From contig PAIP01000056.1 in NCBI GenBank assembly GCA_002704915.1, positions 1 to 64,000 of the forward strand: DNA of 64,000 bases. Direction: 5' to 3'. Below the pieces are notes generated by a model that was not told the DNA's origin, searched no databases, and saw only the letters and a program-made list of their open reading frames with translations. The DNA is from Parvularcula sp. Its GTDB lineage: Bacteria; Pseudomonadota; Alphaproteobacteria; Caulobacterales; Parvularculaceae. Position numbers and translations under genes: made by a program. Numbering within the stretch: position 1 is the first letter of the stretch; every line of letters begins with the position of its first letter. This document shows, piece by piece, positions 44,554 through 54,910 of this stretch.

Positions 44554-47217
44554 TTAATTCAGGAGCGCGCCCGGCGCCGGTGCGTCGTGTCCCGCCTCGC
44601 CAAGAGAGAAAGCATCCCGGCCAGCCACGGAGGTTCCGTTGATCGTCAAGCCGGCGTCGTCAGCGGAAATTTTCAGCGTTTCGCCGTCGCCGACCTCGCC
44701 GGAAAGAATGCGCTCCGCCAGCGGGTCCTGCAATTTTTTCTGAATGACCCGTTTCAACGGCCGCGCGCCATAGACCGGGTCATAACCGTTATCGCCGAGC
44801 CAGTGCCGCGCCTTGTCATCGAGATCCAGCGTGATCTTACGATCCGCCAAGAGCTTTTGCAGCCGCGCGATCTGGATATCGACGATGGCGTCCATGTTCC
44901 CGCGCGACAGGCGATGGAACAAAATGATCTCATCGAGCCGGTTCAGAAATTCAGGGCGGAAATGCGCGCGCACGGCCTCCATGACCTGCGGGCGCACCGC
45001 ATCGGAGTCCTGGCCTTCCGGCTGGCTCGCCAGATATTCCGCGCCCAGATTCGAGGTCATGATGATCAGCGTGTTCTTGAAGTCCACTGTGTGTCCCTGC
45101 CCGTCCGTCAGACGGCCGTCGTCAAGAACCTGCAGCAAGACGTTGAACACATCGGGGTGCGCCTTTTCGATTTCATCGAAGAGAACCACCTGATAGGGCC
45201 GCCGGCGCACGCGCTCGGTCAAAACGCCGCCTTCCTCATAACCGACATAGCCCGGCGGGGCGCCGATCAGGCGGGCGACCGAATGTTTCTCCATGAATTC
45301 CGACATGTCGATGCGCGCAATTGCGGTTTCATCGTCAAACAGGAATTCGGCGAGCGCTTTGGTGAGCTCCGTCTTGCCGACGCCGGTGGGGCCGAGGAAT
45401 AAGAATGAGCCCATGGGCCGGTTCGGATCTTTGAGGCCCGCCCGCGCGCGACGCACGGCGGAGGAAACAGCCTCGACCGCTTCGTGCTGACCGACAACGC
45501 GTTTGCCGAGCGCTTCATCCATGGCGAGCAGTTTTTCCCGTTCGCCTTCGAGCATCTTGTCGACTGGAACGCCGGTCCAGCGCGATACGACGGCGGCGAT
45601 GTTTTCCGGATCGACCACCTCATGCACGAGCGCCTTGGACTGGTCGATCTCTTCCTCTTTTTCTTCGCTCGCCTGAAGCTGTTTTTCCAGCGCGGGAATT
45701 TCACCGTATTTTAGTTCCGAAGCGCGCGCGAGGTCGCCTTTGCGCTCCGCATCCGCCAGGTGCTGGCGGGCCTGATCGAGCGCTTCCTTGACCTTGGTCG
45801 CAGAGGCAAGACTGTCCTTTTCCGCTTTCCAGCGCGCCGTGAGGTCGGCGGATTTCTGTTCGAGCTCGGACAATTCCTTGTCGAGTTTTTCGAGACGGTC
45901 TTTCGACGCCGTGTCGCTTTCCTTCTTCAGCGCTTCGCGCTCGATCTTCATCTGGATGATGCGGCGGTCGAGTTCATCGAGCTCTTCGGGCTTGGAATCG
46001 ACTTCCATCCTGAGACGCGAAGCCGCCTCATCCACGAGGTCGATAGCCTTGTCCGGCAGGAAACGATCGGTGATATAGCGGTTCGACAGGGTCGCGGCGG
46101 CGACGATGGCGCTGTCAGAAATCTTCACCCCGTGGTGGAGTTCGTATTTCTCTTTGAGGCCGCGCAGGATCGAGATCGTGTCCTCGACCGTCGGTTCGTC
46201 CACGAACACCGCCTGGAAACGGCGCGCAAGCGCGGCGTCTTTCTCCACATATTTGCGATATTCATCGAGCGTCGTGGCGCCGACGCAATGCAACTCGCCG
46301 CGGGCCAGCGCCGGCTTCAACAAATTCGAAGCATCCATGGCGCCGTCGCTTTTGCCGGCGCCCACCAGCGTATGCATCTCGTCGATAAAAAGAATGATCT
46401 TGCCGGCGGCGCCGGTGACTTCCTGCAACACGGCTTTCAGGCGCTCCTCGAATTCGCCGCGATATTTCGCACCGGCGATGAGCGAGCCCATGTCGAGCGC
46501 GAGCAGAGATTTGTCTTTAAGGCTTTCCGGCACGTCGCCATTGACGATGCGGAGCGCCAAACCTTCGGCGATGGCGGTCTTGCCGACGCCCGGCTCGCCG
46601 ATCAGCACCGGATTGTTTTTTGTGCGGCGGGACAGCACCTGCATGGTGCGGCGGATTTCCTCGTCGCGCCCGATGACCGGGTCGAGTTTTCCTTCCCGCG
46701 CGGCCTCCGTGAGATCGCGTGCATACCGCTTCAGCGCATCATAGGCCTGTTCGGCGGAGGCCGTGTCGGCGGTGCGTCCCTTGCGGATATCGTTGATGGC
46801 TTCGTTGAGTTTCGTGGCCGTGACGCCTGAATCTTTCAGGATTTTCGCCGTGCCGGCGCTCGCCTCCACCGCCAGGGCAGTGAGCAGCCGTTCGGCGGTG
46901 ACGAATTTATCGCCTGCCTTTTTGCCGATCTCCTCGGCGGCGGCGAATACCTTGGCCGTCGGCGGGGCCATATAGATCTGGCCGTTGCCGCCCTCGACCT
47001 TGGGCAGTTTGCCCAGAGCTTCGTCCGTCAGTTGAAGGGCTTTTTCCGGCTGTCCGCCGGCCGCACGAATGAGATTCGCAGCAAGACCTTCTTGATCGTC
47101 CAGAAGGGCTTTCAGCACATGTTCGGGGGTAAACTGTTGGTGCCCGTCTCTCAGCGCTATGGTCTGGGCGGCCTGAATGAGACCGCGGGCGCGGTCCGTA
47201 TAATTTTCAAATTGCAT
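44554..47217 (-). CDS. clpB: ATP-dependent disaggregase ClpB
   Basis: 887 residues, full length for ClpB. An N-terminal Clp_N domain (1-145, with [18 protein letters not shown]) precedes the first AAA module (Walker [10 protein letters not shown]) and the coiled-coil M-domain (about 405-525). The second AAA module follows (Walker [10 protein letters not shown], Walker [16 protein letters not shown]), then a C-terminal domain with [16 protein letters not shown]. The M-domain and absence of an IGF/L loop mark it as ClpB rather than ClpA. It dissolves protein aggregates with DnaK. A heat-shock promoter lies upstream. Confidence 0.97.
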   Translation of the reverse strand: MQFENYTDRARGLIQAAQTIALRDGHQQFTPEHVLKALLDDQEGLAANLIRAAGGQPEKALQLTDEALGKLPKVEGGNGQIYMAPPTAKVFAAAEEIGKKAGDKFVTAERLLTALAVEASAGTAKILKDSGVTATKLNEAINDIRKGRTADTASAEQAYDALKRYARDLTEAAREGKLDPVIGRDEEIRRTMQVLSRRTKNNPVLIGEPGVGKTAIAEGLALRIVNGDVPESLKDKSLLALDMGSLIAGAKYRGEFEERLKAVLQEVTGAAGKIILFIDEMHTLVGAGKSDGAMDASNLLKPALARGELHCVGATTLDEYRKYVEKDAALARRFQAVFVDEPTVEDTISILRGLKEKYELHHGVKISDSAIVAAATLSNRYITDRFLPDKAIDLVDEAASRLRMEVDSKPEELDELDRRIIQMKIEREALKKESDTASKDRLEKLDKELSELEQKSADLTARWKAEKDSLASATKVKEALDQARQHLADAERKGDLARASELKYGEIPALEKQLQASEEKEEEIDQSKALVHEVVDPENIAAVVSRWTGVPVDKMLEGEREKLLAMDEALGKRVVGQHEAVEAVSSAVRRARAGLKDPNRPMGSFLFLGPTGVGKTELTKALAEFLFDDETAIARIDMSEFMEKHSVARLIGAPPGYVGYEEGGVLTERVRRRPYQVVLFDEIEKAHPDVFNVLLQVLDDGRLTDGQGHTVDFKNTLIIMTSNLGAEYLASQPEGQDSDAVRPQVMEAVRAHFRPEFLNRLDEIILFHRLSRGNMDAIVDIQIARLQKLLADRKITLDLDDKARHWLGDNGYDPVYGARPLKRVIQKKLQDPLAERILSGEVGDGETLKISADDAGLTINGTSVAGRDAFSLGEAGHDAPAPGALLN

Positions 47218-47284
47218 CTCGACCTCGGTTTGAGCGTCAAAAGGTTATAGCGCCCCGTTTGCGGCGACGCCGTGTTCTATCTCA

Positions 47285-47312
47285 AAATGGGGTCGGAACG
47301 GGCCGGATCAAG
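47285..47312 (-). promoter_or_regulatory. Sigma-32 (RpoH) type promoter for clpB
   Basis: On the minus strand, CTTGATC (47312-47306) and CCCCATTT (47292-47285) are separated by 13 bases. The -10 matches CCCCATNT fully and the -35 matches five of seven bases of CTTGAAA. The start point would be near 47278, giving a leader of about 60 nt. Confidence 0.75.
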
Positions 47313-47344
47313 CCGCCTGGGACGAAATTTTTGGGCTGAAAAGC

Positions 47345-48070
47345 CTAAGCTGCGAGCCATTTTTCCCTGTTGAGACCGCGAATCAATAGCCACAGCATCA
47401 ACGCCCCCTCGCCCAGAAGCGCCGGCAGGATGACGACATAAAGGCCGGCATTTGGGATGCCGCCATAACCGAGGCCAAGAATTTCATCGAACCCGTCGAT
47501 GATGTAGCCGGTGCCGGCGACCATCACCAGAATTCCAATCAGCGAGGGGAGGAAGGACGAGCGGACAATTAAATGCCCCAGCAGCAAAAGATGCAGGCCA
47601 AAAAAGATCAGTGTGAGCGTAAAGCCGGTATTGTGCGCCGTCAGGAAATAATAGGGCCAGGCCGCCTGACTGATCGCCGCCAGCGCGCCCGGCGTCTCCG
47701 CGACGCCGACAAATTCAAGCGCGTTCACGAGGTTCAACAAAACGCCAATCTGCGCCACGGTATAAGTGAGCCGGAACAGCGCCGCGAGCAGAGACAGATT
47801 CGGATCGGTTTTTTTGAGGATCAGGTATAGCGACCAGGCGATGAACACGTCGCAAACAAGGACGATGAAAAAAGCGGCGATGGCCAGACGGTACTGGCTT
47901 TCATTCGCCGCGATATTCGCGGCGGTCGCCGCCGCGTCGCCGCTGACCATCAGCTTCGACAGCACGAAGAAGTTGGCGAAAATCGCGAGGATGAAAATGA
48001 GGAGATAATTGAAGCCTGCAAAATGCGCATAGGCTTTCGGGCTTTTGACGCCCATGATTGTTTCAGACAT
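47345..48070 (-). CDS. DUF4386 multi-pass membrane protein
   Basis: 241 residues with about six to seven hydrophobic segments. The N-terminal SPKAYAHFAGFNYLLIFILAIFANFFV and the internal LLAALFRLTYTVAQIGVLLNLV are typical of DUF4386, an inner-membrane family of unknown function. A GGGGG ribosome-binding site lies six bases before the ATG. It precedes clpB on the same strand but clpB has its own promoter. Confidence 0.85.
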   Translation of the reverse strand: MSETIMGVKSPKAYAHFAGFNYLLIFILAIFANFFVLSKLMVSGDAAATAANIAANESQYRLAIAAFFIVLVCDVFIAWSLYLILKKTDPNLSLLAALFRLTYTVAQIGVLLNLVNALEFVGVAETPGALAAISQAAWPYYFLTAHNTGFTLTLIFFGLHLLLLGHLIVRSSFLPSLIGILVMVAGTGYIIDGFDEILGLGYGGIPNAGLYVVILPALLGEGALMLWLLIRGLNREKWLAA

Positions 48071-48272
48071 CAGATGCCCCCTTCTTACCGACCGAGAAAA
48101 ATTTAAGACCCTAAAGCCGTCCTATTCAAGCACGCCCCTGCAGAAAGACGCAGCAACGGCAAAATCGACAAACCGAGTGCTAATGCCGATGGACCGAGGT
48201 TTCCACCTTACAAAAAGTGACTGGGTTCACTCTAATATGGGCGCCCGTCAGAATGAAAACTAAGCCCGGCGC

Positions 48273-49349
48273 ATGACCCTAAAAGCTATCCTCCTCATAT
48301 TTATCTTTTTGTTTCCCATGCTCGCAAAAGCGGAAAACGGTTTCCCGGGCTATGAGTGGCGCGCCCTCGGCGACGGCGTTTTTGTCCATATGCGCCAAGA
48401 TCCATTCGCAGGTCCGGTTGACGGCAACTCCACCGTTATCATCAATGACGAAGACGTTTTCGTCGTCGACACACATATCAACCCCGCGGCGGCCCGAGCC
48501 GTCATTGAACAGATCAAATCGCTGACCCAAAAGCCGGTCACCCATGTCATCAACACCCACTGGCACGATGACCATGTCAACGGCAACCAAGCGTTCATCG
48601 ACGCGTTCCCGGACGTCAAAATTCTCTCTCACCCGGGTACGCTGAGCCAGCTTCAGGAAGAATGGCCGGATTTCATTGAAACCCGCCAGAAAGCATTTGG
48701 AGAAGCGTCGCCAGAACGGATTCGGGCGGCGGCGAAAGCAGCGGAAGCGGAAGATCCGGACAAGGCCATCACCTATCGAGTTTATGCGGGATATGTCGAA
48801 GCTTTAAAGCCAGAGTTGCATAATCTCGTCGCCGCTTATCCGGATGAAACGATTGCGGAGCGCAAAATTTTCACTCGGGGAAAACGAAAGATCATTGTTG
48901 AGTGGGTCGGTCTCGGCAACACGCCCGGCGATCTTGTCGTTTGGTTGCCCGAAGAAAAAATTCTGATCACCGGCGACATACTTGTGGGACCGATACCTTA
49001 CGCCTTTGATGCGCCGATGCTGGAATGGCCGGAGACGCTGCAAAAATTGGCCGAATTTGACGCCGAACACATCGTTCCGGGACACGGACAGCCGCAGAGG
49101 GACACGGATTACCTGTTTGATGTCGTCTCGCTCATCAGGGAAACAGTCTCAAAAGTGGATACATCCGCGAAAAGCGGCATTGCGTACGAAGATCTTCAAG
49201 AGGTCGTGGACCTGGAAGCGCAGAAAGACATGTTCACCAAAGGCGACCCTTGGGCGATTAACGCATGGACCAATTATTATTTTGGGCCGGCGCTCAAAAG
49301 CGCGTGGTCAGCGCTTGGTTATTCTGTTCCAGAGGATGAAATGCCCTGA
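48273..49349 (+). CDS. Secreted metallo-beta-lactamase-fold hydrolase
   Basis: 358 residues. A signal peptide (LKAILLIFIFLFPMLAKAE, cleavage near 20) leads to an MBL domain with the zinc motif NTHWHDDHVNG, later metal positions in GNTPGDLVVWLPEEKILITGDI and VPGHGQPQ. The C-terminal 80 residues are helical. The fold covers lactamases, lactonases and sulfatase-like enzymes, and the substrate is unknown. The gene looks somewhat more AT-rich than its neighbours. Its 202-base divergent spacer from the DUF4386 gene contains no site I can name. Confidence 0.88.
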   Translation: MTLKAILLIFIFLFPMLAKAENGFPGYEWRALGDGVFVHMRQDPFAGPVDGNSTVIINDEDVFVVDTHINPAAARAVIEQIKSLTQKPVTHVINTHWHDDHVNGNQAFIDAFPDVKILSHPGTLSQLQEEWPDFIETRQKAFGEASPERIRAAAKAAEAEDPDKAITYRVYAGYVEALKPELHNLVAAYPDETIAERKIFTRGKRKIIVEWVGLGNTPGDLVVWLPEEKILITGDILVGPIPYAFDAPMLEWPETLQKLAEFDAEHIVPGHGQPQRDTDYLFDVVSLIRETVSKVDTSAKSGIAYEDLQEVVDLEAQKDMFTKGDPWAINAWTNYYFGPALKSAWSALGYSVPEDEMP

Positions 49350-49368
49350 GCTTTCGCCGTTCCTCCAT

Positions 49369-50145
49369 TTAAATCAGCCCCGCCAGCGGGCTCGACGGAT
49401 CGGCGTAGCGTTTTTTCGGCATGCGGCCTGCGAGATAGGCTTCGCGGCCGGCGATGACAGCATGTTTCATCGCTGACGCCATCAGGATCGGGTCTTTGGC
49501 TTCGGCGATCGCCGTGTTCATCAAAACGCCGTCGCAGCCAAGCTCCATGGCGACCGCCGCATCCGACGCCGTGCCGACCCCGGCGTCCACAATGACGGGC
49601 ACGGAGGATTGCTCCACGATAAGGCGGATGTTCACCGGGTTCATGATCCCGAGCCCGGAGCCGATGAGCGAGCCCAACGGCATGATCGCGCAGCAACCCG
49701 CATCCTCGAGCTTGCGCGCATAGACCGGATCGTCGGAGCAATAGACCATGACGTCGAAGCCTTCCTTGATGAGGAGCTTCGCAGCGCGCAGGGTTTCCTC
49801 CATATCCGGATAGAGCGTCTTCTGGTCGGAGAGGACTTCGAGCTTCACAAGCTCCCAGCCTCCTGCCTCCCGCGCCAGCCGCAAGGTGCGGATCGCATCC
49901 TCGGCGGTGAAACATCCGGCGGTGTTCGGCAGATAGATGTATTTCTCCGGGTCGAGATAATCGACCAGCATGGGCTTGTCTTTGTCGGTGAGATTCACCC
50001 GGCGCACCGCGACCGTCACCATCTCCGCGCCGGCGGCCTCGGCCGCCTTGGCGTTCTCTTCGTAAGTCTTGTATTTGCCGGTGCCGATAATGAGGCGGGA
50101 GTTCAGTTTCCGCCCCGCCACTTCCAGAATATCCGTCATGTTCAA
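49369..50145 (-). CDS. thiG: Thiazole synthase ThiG
   Basis: 258 residues, TIM-barrel enzyme that joins ThiS thiocarboxylate sulfur and deoxyxylulose 5-phosphate to form the thiazole of thiamine. Motifs: [23 protein letters not shown] with the Schiff-base lysine, [13 protein letters not shown] and [20 protein letters not shown]. It lies three bases after thiS. No other thiamine gene is near. Confidence 0.96.
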   Translation of the reverse strand: MNMTDILEVAGRKLNSRLIIGTGKYKTYEENAKAAEAAGAEMVTVAVRRVNLTDKDKPMLVDYLDPEKYIYLPNTAGCFTAEDAIRTLRLAREAGGWELVKLEVLSDQKTLYPDMEETLRAAKLLIKEGFDVMVYCSDDPVYARKLEDAGCCAIMPLGSLIGSGLGIMNPVNIRLIVEQSSVPVIVDAGVGTASDAAVAMELGCDGVLMNTAIAEAKDPILMASAMKHAVIAGREAYLAGRMPKKRYADPSSPLAGLI

Positions 50146-50148
50146 ACC

Positions 50149-50349
50149 CTAACCACCGCCCACAAACTGGACGATTTCGATCTTGTCGCCGTCGCTGAGG
50201 GCCGTCTCGCCAAAAAGCGACCTGGGGACGATTTCGAGATTACGCTCCACGGCGATTTTGCGCGGCTGAAGCTCAAGCGCCGCGAGGAGGCCGGCCACGG
50301 TGATCGGCCCCTCGAAGCGCTTTTTCTCGCCATTCACGGTGATATCCAT
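50149..50349 (-). CDS. thiS: Sulfur carrier protein ThiS
   Basis: 66 residues with the ubiquitin-like ThiS fold ([38 protein letters not shown]). The C-terminus ends in three glycines; the usual form ends in two, and only the last one carries the thiocarboxylate. It delivers sulfur to ThiG, encoded directly after it. No TPP riboswitch is recognisable in the 135 bases between thiS and aroQ. Confidence 0.93.
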   Translation of the reverse strand: MDITVNGEKKRFEGPITVAGLLAALELQPRKIAVERNLEIVPRSLFGETALSDGDKIEIVQFVGGG

Positions 50350-50484
50350 GAAAATTCAATCTCTTCAGTCTATTGCGCGAGATTAAGGCCCGTTTTACTA
50401 GGGCGTTCGCGCCGCTATCGGGCGCAAGATGTATTCAGGCGCGGCGGGCCCTGCAAGGAACAACCGGGGAAACGGGCGGAAAAC

Positions 50485-50940
50485 ATGGCTTCGAAGACGA
50501 TCTATGTGCTGAACGGCCCCAATCTGAACCTGTTGGGAACCCGGGAGCCCGAAATCTACGGCACGACCACCCTCGCCGATATCGAGACGGCGGTGAAGGC
50601 GAAGGCCAAGGAATTCGGCTTTTCCGTCGAATTCCGCCAGTCCAATACCGAAGGAACACTGGTGGACTGGGTGCAGGAGGCCGCCGCCAAGGGGGCCGGC
50701 CTCATCATCAATCCCGGCGCCTACACCCACACATCGATCGCGCTGCTCGACGCCTTGTCGGCGGCCGAAATCCCCAAAATCGAGCTCCACCTGTCCAATA
50801 TCCATGCCCGGGAAGCCTTCCGGCGTCAGTCGGTCACGGCAGCGGCGGTGGACGGAGCGATAATGGGCTTCGGCGCGCCGGGGTATCGTTTGGCGCTCGA
50901 AGCCCTTAAAAGCCTTATCGAAAGTCGCGCGGCCTCCTGA
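50485..50940 (+). CDS. aroQ: Type II 3-dehydroquinate dehydratase
   Basis: 151 residues. N-terminal [19 protein letters not shown] includes the catalytic arginine and tyrosine, with [13 protein letters not shown] and [14 protein letters not shown] carrying substrate-binding residues. It dehydrates 3-dehydroquinate in the shikimate pathway, complementing aroK/aroB elsewhere in the window. The ATG at 50485 is chosen; the very long upstream frame is the shadow of thiG/thiS. It heads an aroQ-accB-accC group common in Alphaproteobacteria. Confidence 0.96.
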   Translation: MASKTIYVLNGPNLNLLGTREPEIYGTTTLADIETAVKAKAKEFGFSVEFRQSNTEGTLVDWVQEAAAKGAGLIINPGAYTHTSIALLDALSAAEIPKIELHLSNIHAREAFRRQSVTAAAVDGAIMGFGAPGYRLALEALKSLIESRAAS

Positions 50941-50985
50941 CGGCCGCCATAAGCGGCGCGTTGCATTCAAAGAAGCGGGAATCGC

Positions 50986-51462
50986 ATGTCCGACAAAAAA
51001 GACCATAAAGACCACGGATTGGAAGCTGCGTGGATTCGCGAGCTTGCCGGAATCCTCGAAGAAACCGGTCTCACCGAAATCGAGATCGAAAAAGACAACA
51101 CACGCCTGCGCGTGTCGCGCCAGGGCGGGCTCGCGGCTTACGCCGCGCCTGCGCCCGCTGCGGCGCCGGCCGCCACGCCGGCGGCGTCTTCACAGCCCGC
51201 CGCCGCTTCCGCCCCTGCGGAAAGCCATCCGGGCGCGGTCAAATCGCCGATGGTCGGGACCGCCTATCTCTCCCCCTCGCCGGGCGCCGATCCTTTCGTG
51301 CGCGAAGGCGCGCAGGTGAGCGAAGGCCAGACCCTGATGATCGTCGAGGCCATGAAAACCATGAATCCCATTGCCGCGCCGCGCGCCGGCAAGGTGACGA
51401 AAATCATCGTCTCCGACGCGCAGCCGGTCGAATTCGACGAGCCGCTTCTCATCATCGAATAA
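50986..51462 (+). CDS. accB: Biotin carboxyl carrier protein of acetyl-CoA carboxylase
   Basis: 158 residues. A short helical N-terminus and an Ala/Pro-rich linker (about 50-80) lead to the biotinyl domain, with the biotin-accepting lysine K124 in VEAMKTMNPI (MKT instead of the commoner MKM). The AccB-specific thumb is visible as SPSPGADPFVREG. It carries carboxybiotin between AccC, encoded next, and the AccA/AccD transferase. Confidence 0.96.
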   Translation: MSDKKDHKDHGLEAAWIRELAGILEETGLTEIEIEKDNTRLRVSRQGGLAAYAAPAPAAAPAATPAASSQPAAASAPAESHPGAVKSPMVGTAYLSPSPGADPFVREGAQVSEGQTLMIVEAMKTMNPIAAPRAGKVTKIIVSDAQPVEFDEPLLIIE

Positions 51463-51504
51463 GCGCCCCAAGCCGGCGGCGCCGGCGTGATTGACGGATA
51501 AGCA

Positions 51505-52848
51505 ATGTTCAACAAAGTCCTGATCGCCAATCGCGGGGAAATCGCCCTTCGCATTCACCGGGCGTGCAAGGAGCTCGGAATCTCGACAGTTGCGGTGCAT
51601 TCGACCGCCGACGCCGACGCAATGCATGTGCGCCTTGCCGATGAAAGCGTGTGCATCGGCCCCCCCGCGCCGAAAGACAGCTATCTCAACATCCCGGCGA
51701 TCATTTCCGCCGCCGAAATTACCGATGCGGACGCCATCCATCCCGGCTATGGATTCCTGTCGGAGAATGCGCGCTTTGCCGAAATCGTCGCCGCGCACAA
51801 CATCACCTTTATCGGTCCGGATGCGGAACATATCCGCGTCATGGGCGACAAGATCGCGGCCAAGGAGGCGGTCGCCAAGGCGGGCATTCCGCTGGTGCCG
51901 GGCTCTGCGGGCGCTATCCTTTCCTATGAAGAGGCCAAGGAGGAAGCCGCGAAAATCGGCTATCCCGTGCTGGTGAAAGCGGCCGCCGGCGGCGGCGGAC
52001 GCGGCATGAAAGTCGCCAAGACCGAAAGCGACCTCGCCGAAGCCATGTCGACGGCGAAAGCCGAAGCCAAAGCCGCCTTTGGCGATGACGCCGTCTATCT
52101 GGAAAAATATCTCGAATTGCCGCGCCATATCGAGCTTCAGATTATCGCCGACAGCCATGGCAATGTGGTTCAGCTTGGCGAGCGCGACTGCTCCCTGCAG
52201 CGCCGCCACCAGAAAGTGCTCGAGGAAGCGCTGTCTCCCGCCTTGACGGACAAGGAGCGCGCACGGATCGGCGACACAGTCAGAAAAGCCATCGAAAAGA
52301 TCGGCTATCTCGGCGCAGGGACGATCGAGTTTCTTTATGAGAATGGCGAGTTCTATTTCATCGAAATGAACACGCGCCTGCAGGTCGAACATCCGATTAC
52401 GGAACAGGTGACCCGCAGGGACCTCGTGCGCGAGCAGATCCTCGTCGCCGCCGGCGCCGAGCTCAGCATGAAACAGGAAGACGTTGTCTTCAAAGGCCAC
52501 GCCATCGAATGCCGCGTCAATGCGGAAAACCCTCGGACCTTCCGCCCCTCGCCCGGCAAGATCACCCAGTTCCACCCTGCGGGCGGGCCCGGCGTGCGTT
52601 TCGATTCGGCCGTTTATACGGGCTACAAGATTCCGCCCTATTACGACTCGATGATCGGCAAGCTGATTGTCTATGGCGACGACCGGGCGCACTGCATCGC
52701 CCGGTTAAAACGCGCGCTTTCGGAAATGGTGTTTGTCGGGGTTGAAACCACTGTGCCGCTCTTCATGGATTTGGTCGATGATCCCGCCTTCCAGAAAGGC
52801 GATTATCATATCCACTGGCTCGAAGACTGGCTGGCGAAGCAGGATTAG
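51505..52848 (+). CDS. accC: Biotin carboxylase
   Basis: 447 residues, standard length. ATP-grasp features: N-terminal [34 protein letters not shown] glycine loop, the [34 protein letters not shown] block, and [17 protein letters not shown] with catalytic glutamate and arginine. It carboxylates the biotin of AccB. It is 42 bases after accB, and its stop overlaps the convergent ABC permease stop by four bases. Confidence 0.97.
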   Translation: MFNKVLIANRGEIALRIHRACKELGISTVAVHSTADADAMHVRLADESVCIGPPAPKDSYLNIPAIISAAEITDADAIHPGYGFLSENARFAEIVAAHNITFIGPDAEHIRVMGDKIAAKEAVAKAGIPLVPGSAGAILSYEEAKEEAAKIGYPVLVKAAAGGGGRGMKVAKTESDLAEAMSTAKAEAKAAFGDDAVYLEKYLELPRHIELQIIADSHGNVVQLGERDCSLQRRHQKVLEEALSPALTDKERARIGDTVRKAIEKIGYLGAGTIEFLYENGEFYFIEMNTRLQVEHPITEQVTRRDLVREQILVAAGAELSMKQEDVVFKGHAIECRVNAENPRTFRPSPGKITQFHPAGGPGVRFDSAVYTGYKIPPYYDSMIGKLIVYGDDRAHCIARLKRALSEMVFVGVETTVPLFMDLVDDPAFQKGDYHIHWLEDWLAKQD

Positions 52849-53972
52849 TCGAGCGTCCGCTGGAAACGTAATAGCGCAATTCCGGCCAGCACGAGTAGAA
52901 TCAGAACAAGCGGGACCAGATCGCCTTTGATGTCAGCGAGTCCCGCTCCTTTCAACATGATCTCCCGGATCATGCGCAGGAAATGCGTATTCGGAATCGC
53001 TTCGCCTATTGTCCGAGCCCAGGCAGGCATCGCCTGGAACGGAAACATGAAGCCCGACAGCAGGATTGACGGCAGAAAGACGAAAAAGGTCATCTGCATC
53101 GCCTGCATCTGCGTCCTGGCGACCGTCGAGATGAGATAGCCGAGCATCAGATTGGTCAGAATAAAAATCGAAATCACCAACAAAAAGGCGCCCACGCCGC
53201 CCATGAAAGGGATATGAAAAACAAAGCGCGACGCGAGAAGGATAATCGCCGCCTGTATGGCGCCCACAATGATATAGGGCGTTGTCTTGCCGACCATGAT
53301 TTCAAGCGGGCGCACGGGCGTCGACAACAGCGCTTCATAGGTGCCGCGCTCGCGCTCACGGGTAAGCGCGATCGACGTGATCATCGTCATAGTCATGGTC
53401 AGAATGACGCCGAGAAGACCCGGCACGATATTATAGGCCGTGACGCCCTCGGGGTTATATTGCCGGTGGATAACGACATTATAGGGCGGCGCGCCGCCGC
53501 GCAGCCTTGCCGGCAGACGCTCAAGCTCGGGCGCAAAGGCTGTGCGGGCGATTTCGTTGAGCGCCCCGATGACGCCTGACGCCGCCACAGGATCCGATGC
53601 GTCGGCGGCGATCAGAATTTCCGGCTGGGCCCCTCGCACAAAATCCGTTTCAAAATTTTCAGGAATGACGATCAGGAAATTAACGTCGCCGGAGCGCAAA
53701 AGCTCCTCTCCTTCCGCATCGCTGTAAACGATCCGGGTGATTTCCACATAGGTCGATTGTTTGAGCGATGCGAGGAGACTGCGCGTCAATGGCCCGTCGT
53801 CGCGCAGCTCCACCGCCGCCGGCAAGTGGCGCGGATCGGTGTTGATGGCGAAACCGAACAACGCAAGCTGCATCACCGGAACCATGATCATGATGGCAAA
53901 GGTCGGCCGGTCCCGGCGCATCTGCACCATTTCCTTGATAAAGACCGCAGCAATGCGCGAGAACGAAATCAT
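52845..53972 (-). CDS. ABC-2 type exporter permease
   Basis: 375 residues. An N-terminal membrane helix (about 22-43) is followed by a large periplasmic domain (about 45-175) and five to six C-terminal helices (about 180-370). Characteristic segments are [37 protein letters not shown] and [15 protein letters not shown], as in YhhJ/YbhR-type permeases. With the ATPase and HlyD-type protein upstream it should form an efflux pump. It is the last gene of the TetR-led operon and overlaps the ATPase gene by four bases. Confidence 0.93.
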   Translation of the reverse strand: MISFSRIAAVFIKEMVQMRRDRPTFAIMIMVPVMQLALFGFAINTDPRHLPAAVELRDDGPLTRSLLASLKQSTYVEITRIVYSDAEGEELLRSGDVNFLIVIPENFETDFVRGAQPEILIAADASDPVAASGVIGALNEIARTAFAPELERLPARLRGGAPPYNVVIHRQYNPEGVTAYNIVPGLLGVILTMTMTMITSIALTRERERGTYEALLSTPVRPLEIMVGKTTPYIIVGAIQAAIILLASRFVFHIPFMGGVGAFLLVISIFILTNLMLGYLISTVARTQMQAMQMTFFVFLPSILLSGFMFPFQAMPAWARTIGEAIPNTHFLRMIREIMLKGAGLADIKGDLVPLVLILLVLAGIALLRFQRTLD

Positions 53973-54910
53973 GCGGCGTCCCCGACGCTGAAATTATCAT
54001 CGCTATTCGCCATCAAATAGATAAAGGCTTCTTCCAGACCCGCCTCGATCTCCGTAACCCTGACGCCGGGCTCGCCGCGAATACGGTCCACGGTTGCAGC
54101 AAGCTTTTCACGGTCCTTGCCGCAAACGTGAATGGAGGCGCCGAAGCGCGCGAGAATTTCAACCCCGTCAGCGCCCCTTAATTCGGCGGTAAGTTTTTCA
54201 AGATCGCCATTGTCGAGCTTGAAGGCGTGCAAGCCCAGACGTCCCGGAATTTCCGCCGTCGGCGCATCGAGAAGTTTCTTGCCATAGGCGATATAGGCGA
54301 TGCGGTCGCATTGCACGGCCTCATCCATGTAATGGGTTGAAACGAGCGTCGTTACGCCTTGCCGCGAATATTCCCGGATCGTATCCCAGAAATCACGTCG
54401 CGCCTTGGGGTCGACGCCGGCGGTCGGCTCATCGAGAAGCAATAGCTGCGGATTGTGCATCATGCTCACGGCAAGGGCGAGACGCTGTTTCCAGCCGCCC
54501 GAGAGGCTGCCCGAAAGTTGTTTCGACCGGCCTTCGAGCCCTAGCGAAGCGATCGCGTCGTCAACGCGCTGACGAACATGCCCGAGCCCGTAGAGCCGGG
54601 CGAAGAATTCAAGATTCTCGCGGATGCTCAAATCCTCATAGAGCGAAAACCGCTGGGTCATGTAGCCGACCTTGTTCTTGATCTTCATGCTTTCGTTAAG
54701 CACGTCATAGCCAAGGCAGGTTCCCTCGCCTTCATCCGGCTTCAGGAGGCCGCAGACCATGCGGATGGTGGTCGTCTTGCCGGACCCGTTGGGCCCGAGA
54801 AATCCGTAAATAGAACCGCGCGGGACCTTCAGATCGAAATGATCGACAACCGTTTTATCGCCGAACCGCTTGGTCAGGCCGCGCACATCGATGACCGGTT
54901 CGCCATTCAT
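53969..54910 (-). CDS. ABC exporter ATP-binding protein
   Basis: 313 residues. Walker A GPNGSGKTT, Q-loop MTQRFSLYEDLS, signature LSGSLSGGWKQRLALA, Walker B LLLLDEPTAGVDPKAR and switch histidine in VSTHYMDEA, followed by a C-terminal regulatory region (about 215-313). It matches the YbhF/CcmA-like exporter ATPase group. Four-base overlaps with the HlyD-type gene and the permease indicate translational coupling. Confidence 0.94.
   Translation of the reverse strand: MNGEPVIDVRGLTKRFGDKTVVDHFDLKVPRGSIYGFLGPNGSGKTTTIRMVCGLLKPDEGEGTCLGYDVLNESMKIKNKVGYMTQRFSLYEDLSIRENLEFFARLYGLGHVRQRVDDAIASLGLEGRSKQLSGSLSGGWKQRLALAVSMMHNPQLLLLDEPTAGVDPKARRDFWDTIREYSRQGVTTLVSTHYMDEAVQCDRIAYIAYGKKLLDAPTAEIPGRLGLHAFKLDNGDLEKLTAELRGADGVEILARFGASIHVCGKDREKLAATVDRIRGEPGVRVTEIEAGLEEAFIYLMANSDDNFSVGDAA

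Noticed and set aside
49609-50484. N-terminal extension of about 290 residues on aroQ
   Set aside because: Antisense of thiG and thiS; type II dehydroquinases are about 150 residues and start at the ATG at 50485.
50350-50484. TPP riboswitch for thiS-thiG
   Set aside because: The conserved CUGAGA and ACCUGAUCUGG elements are not present.
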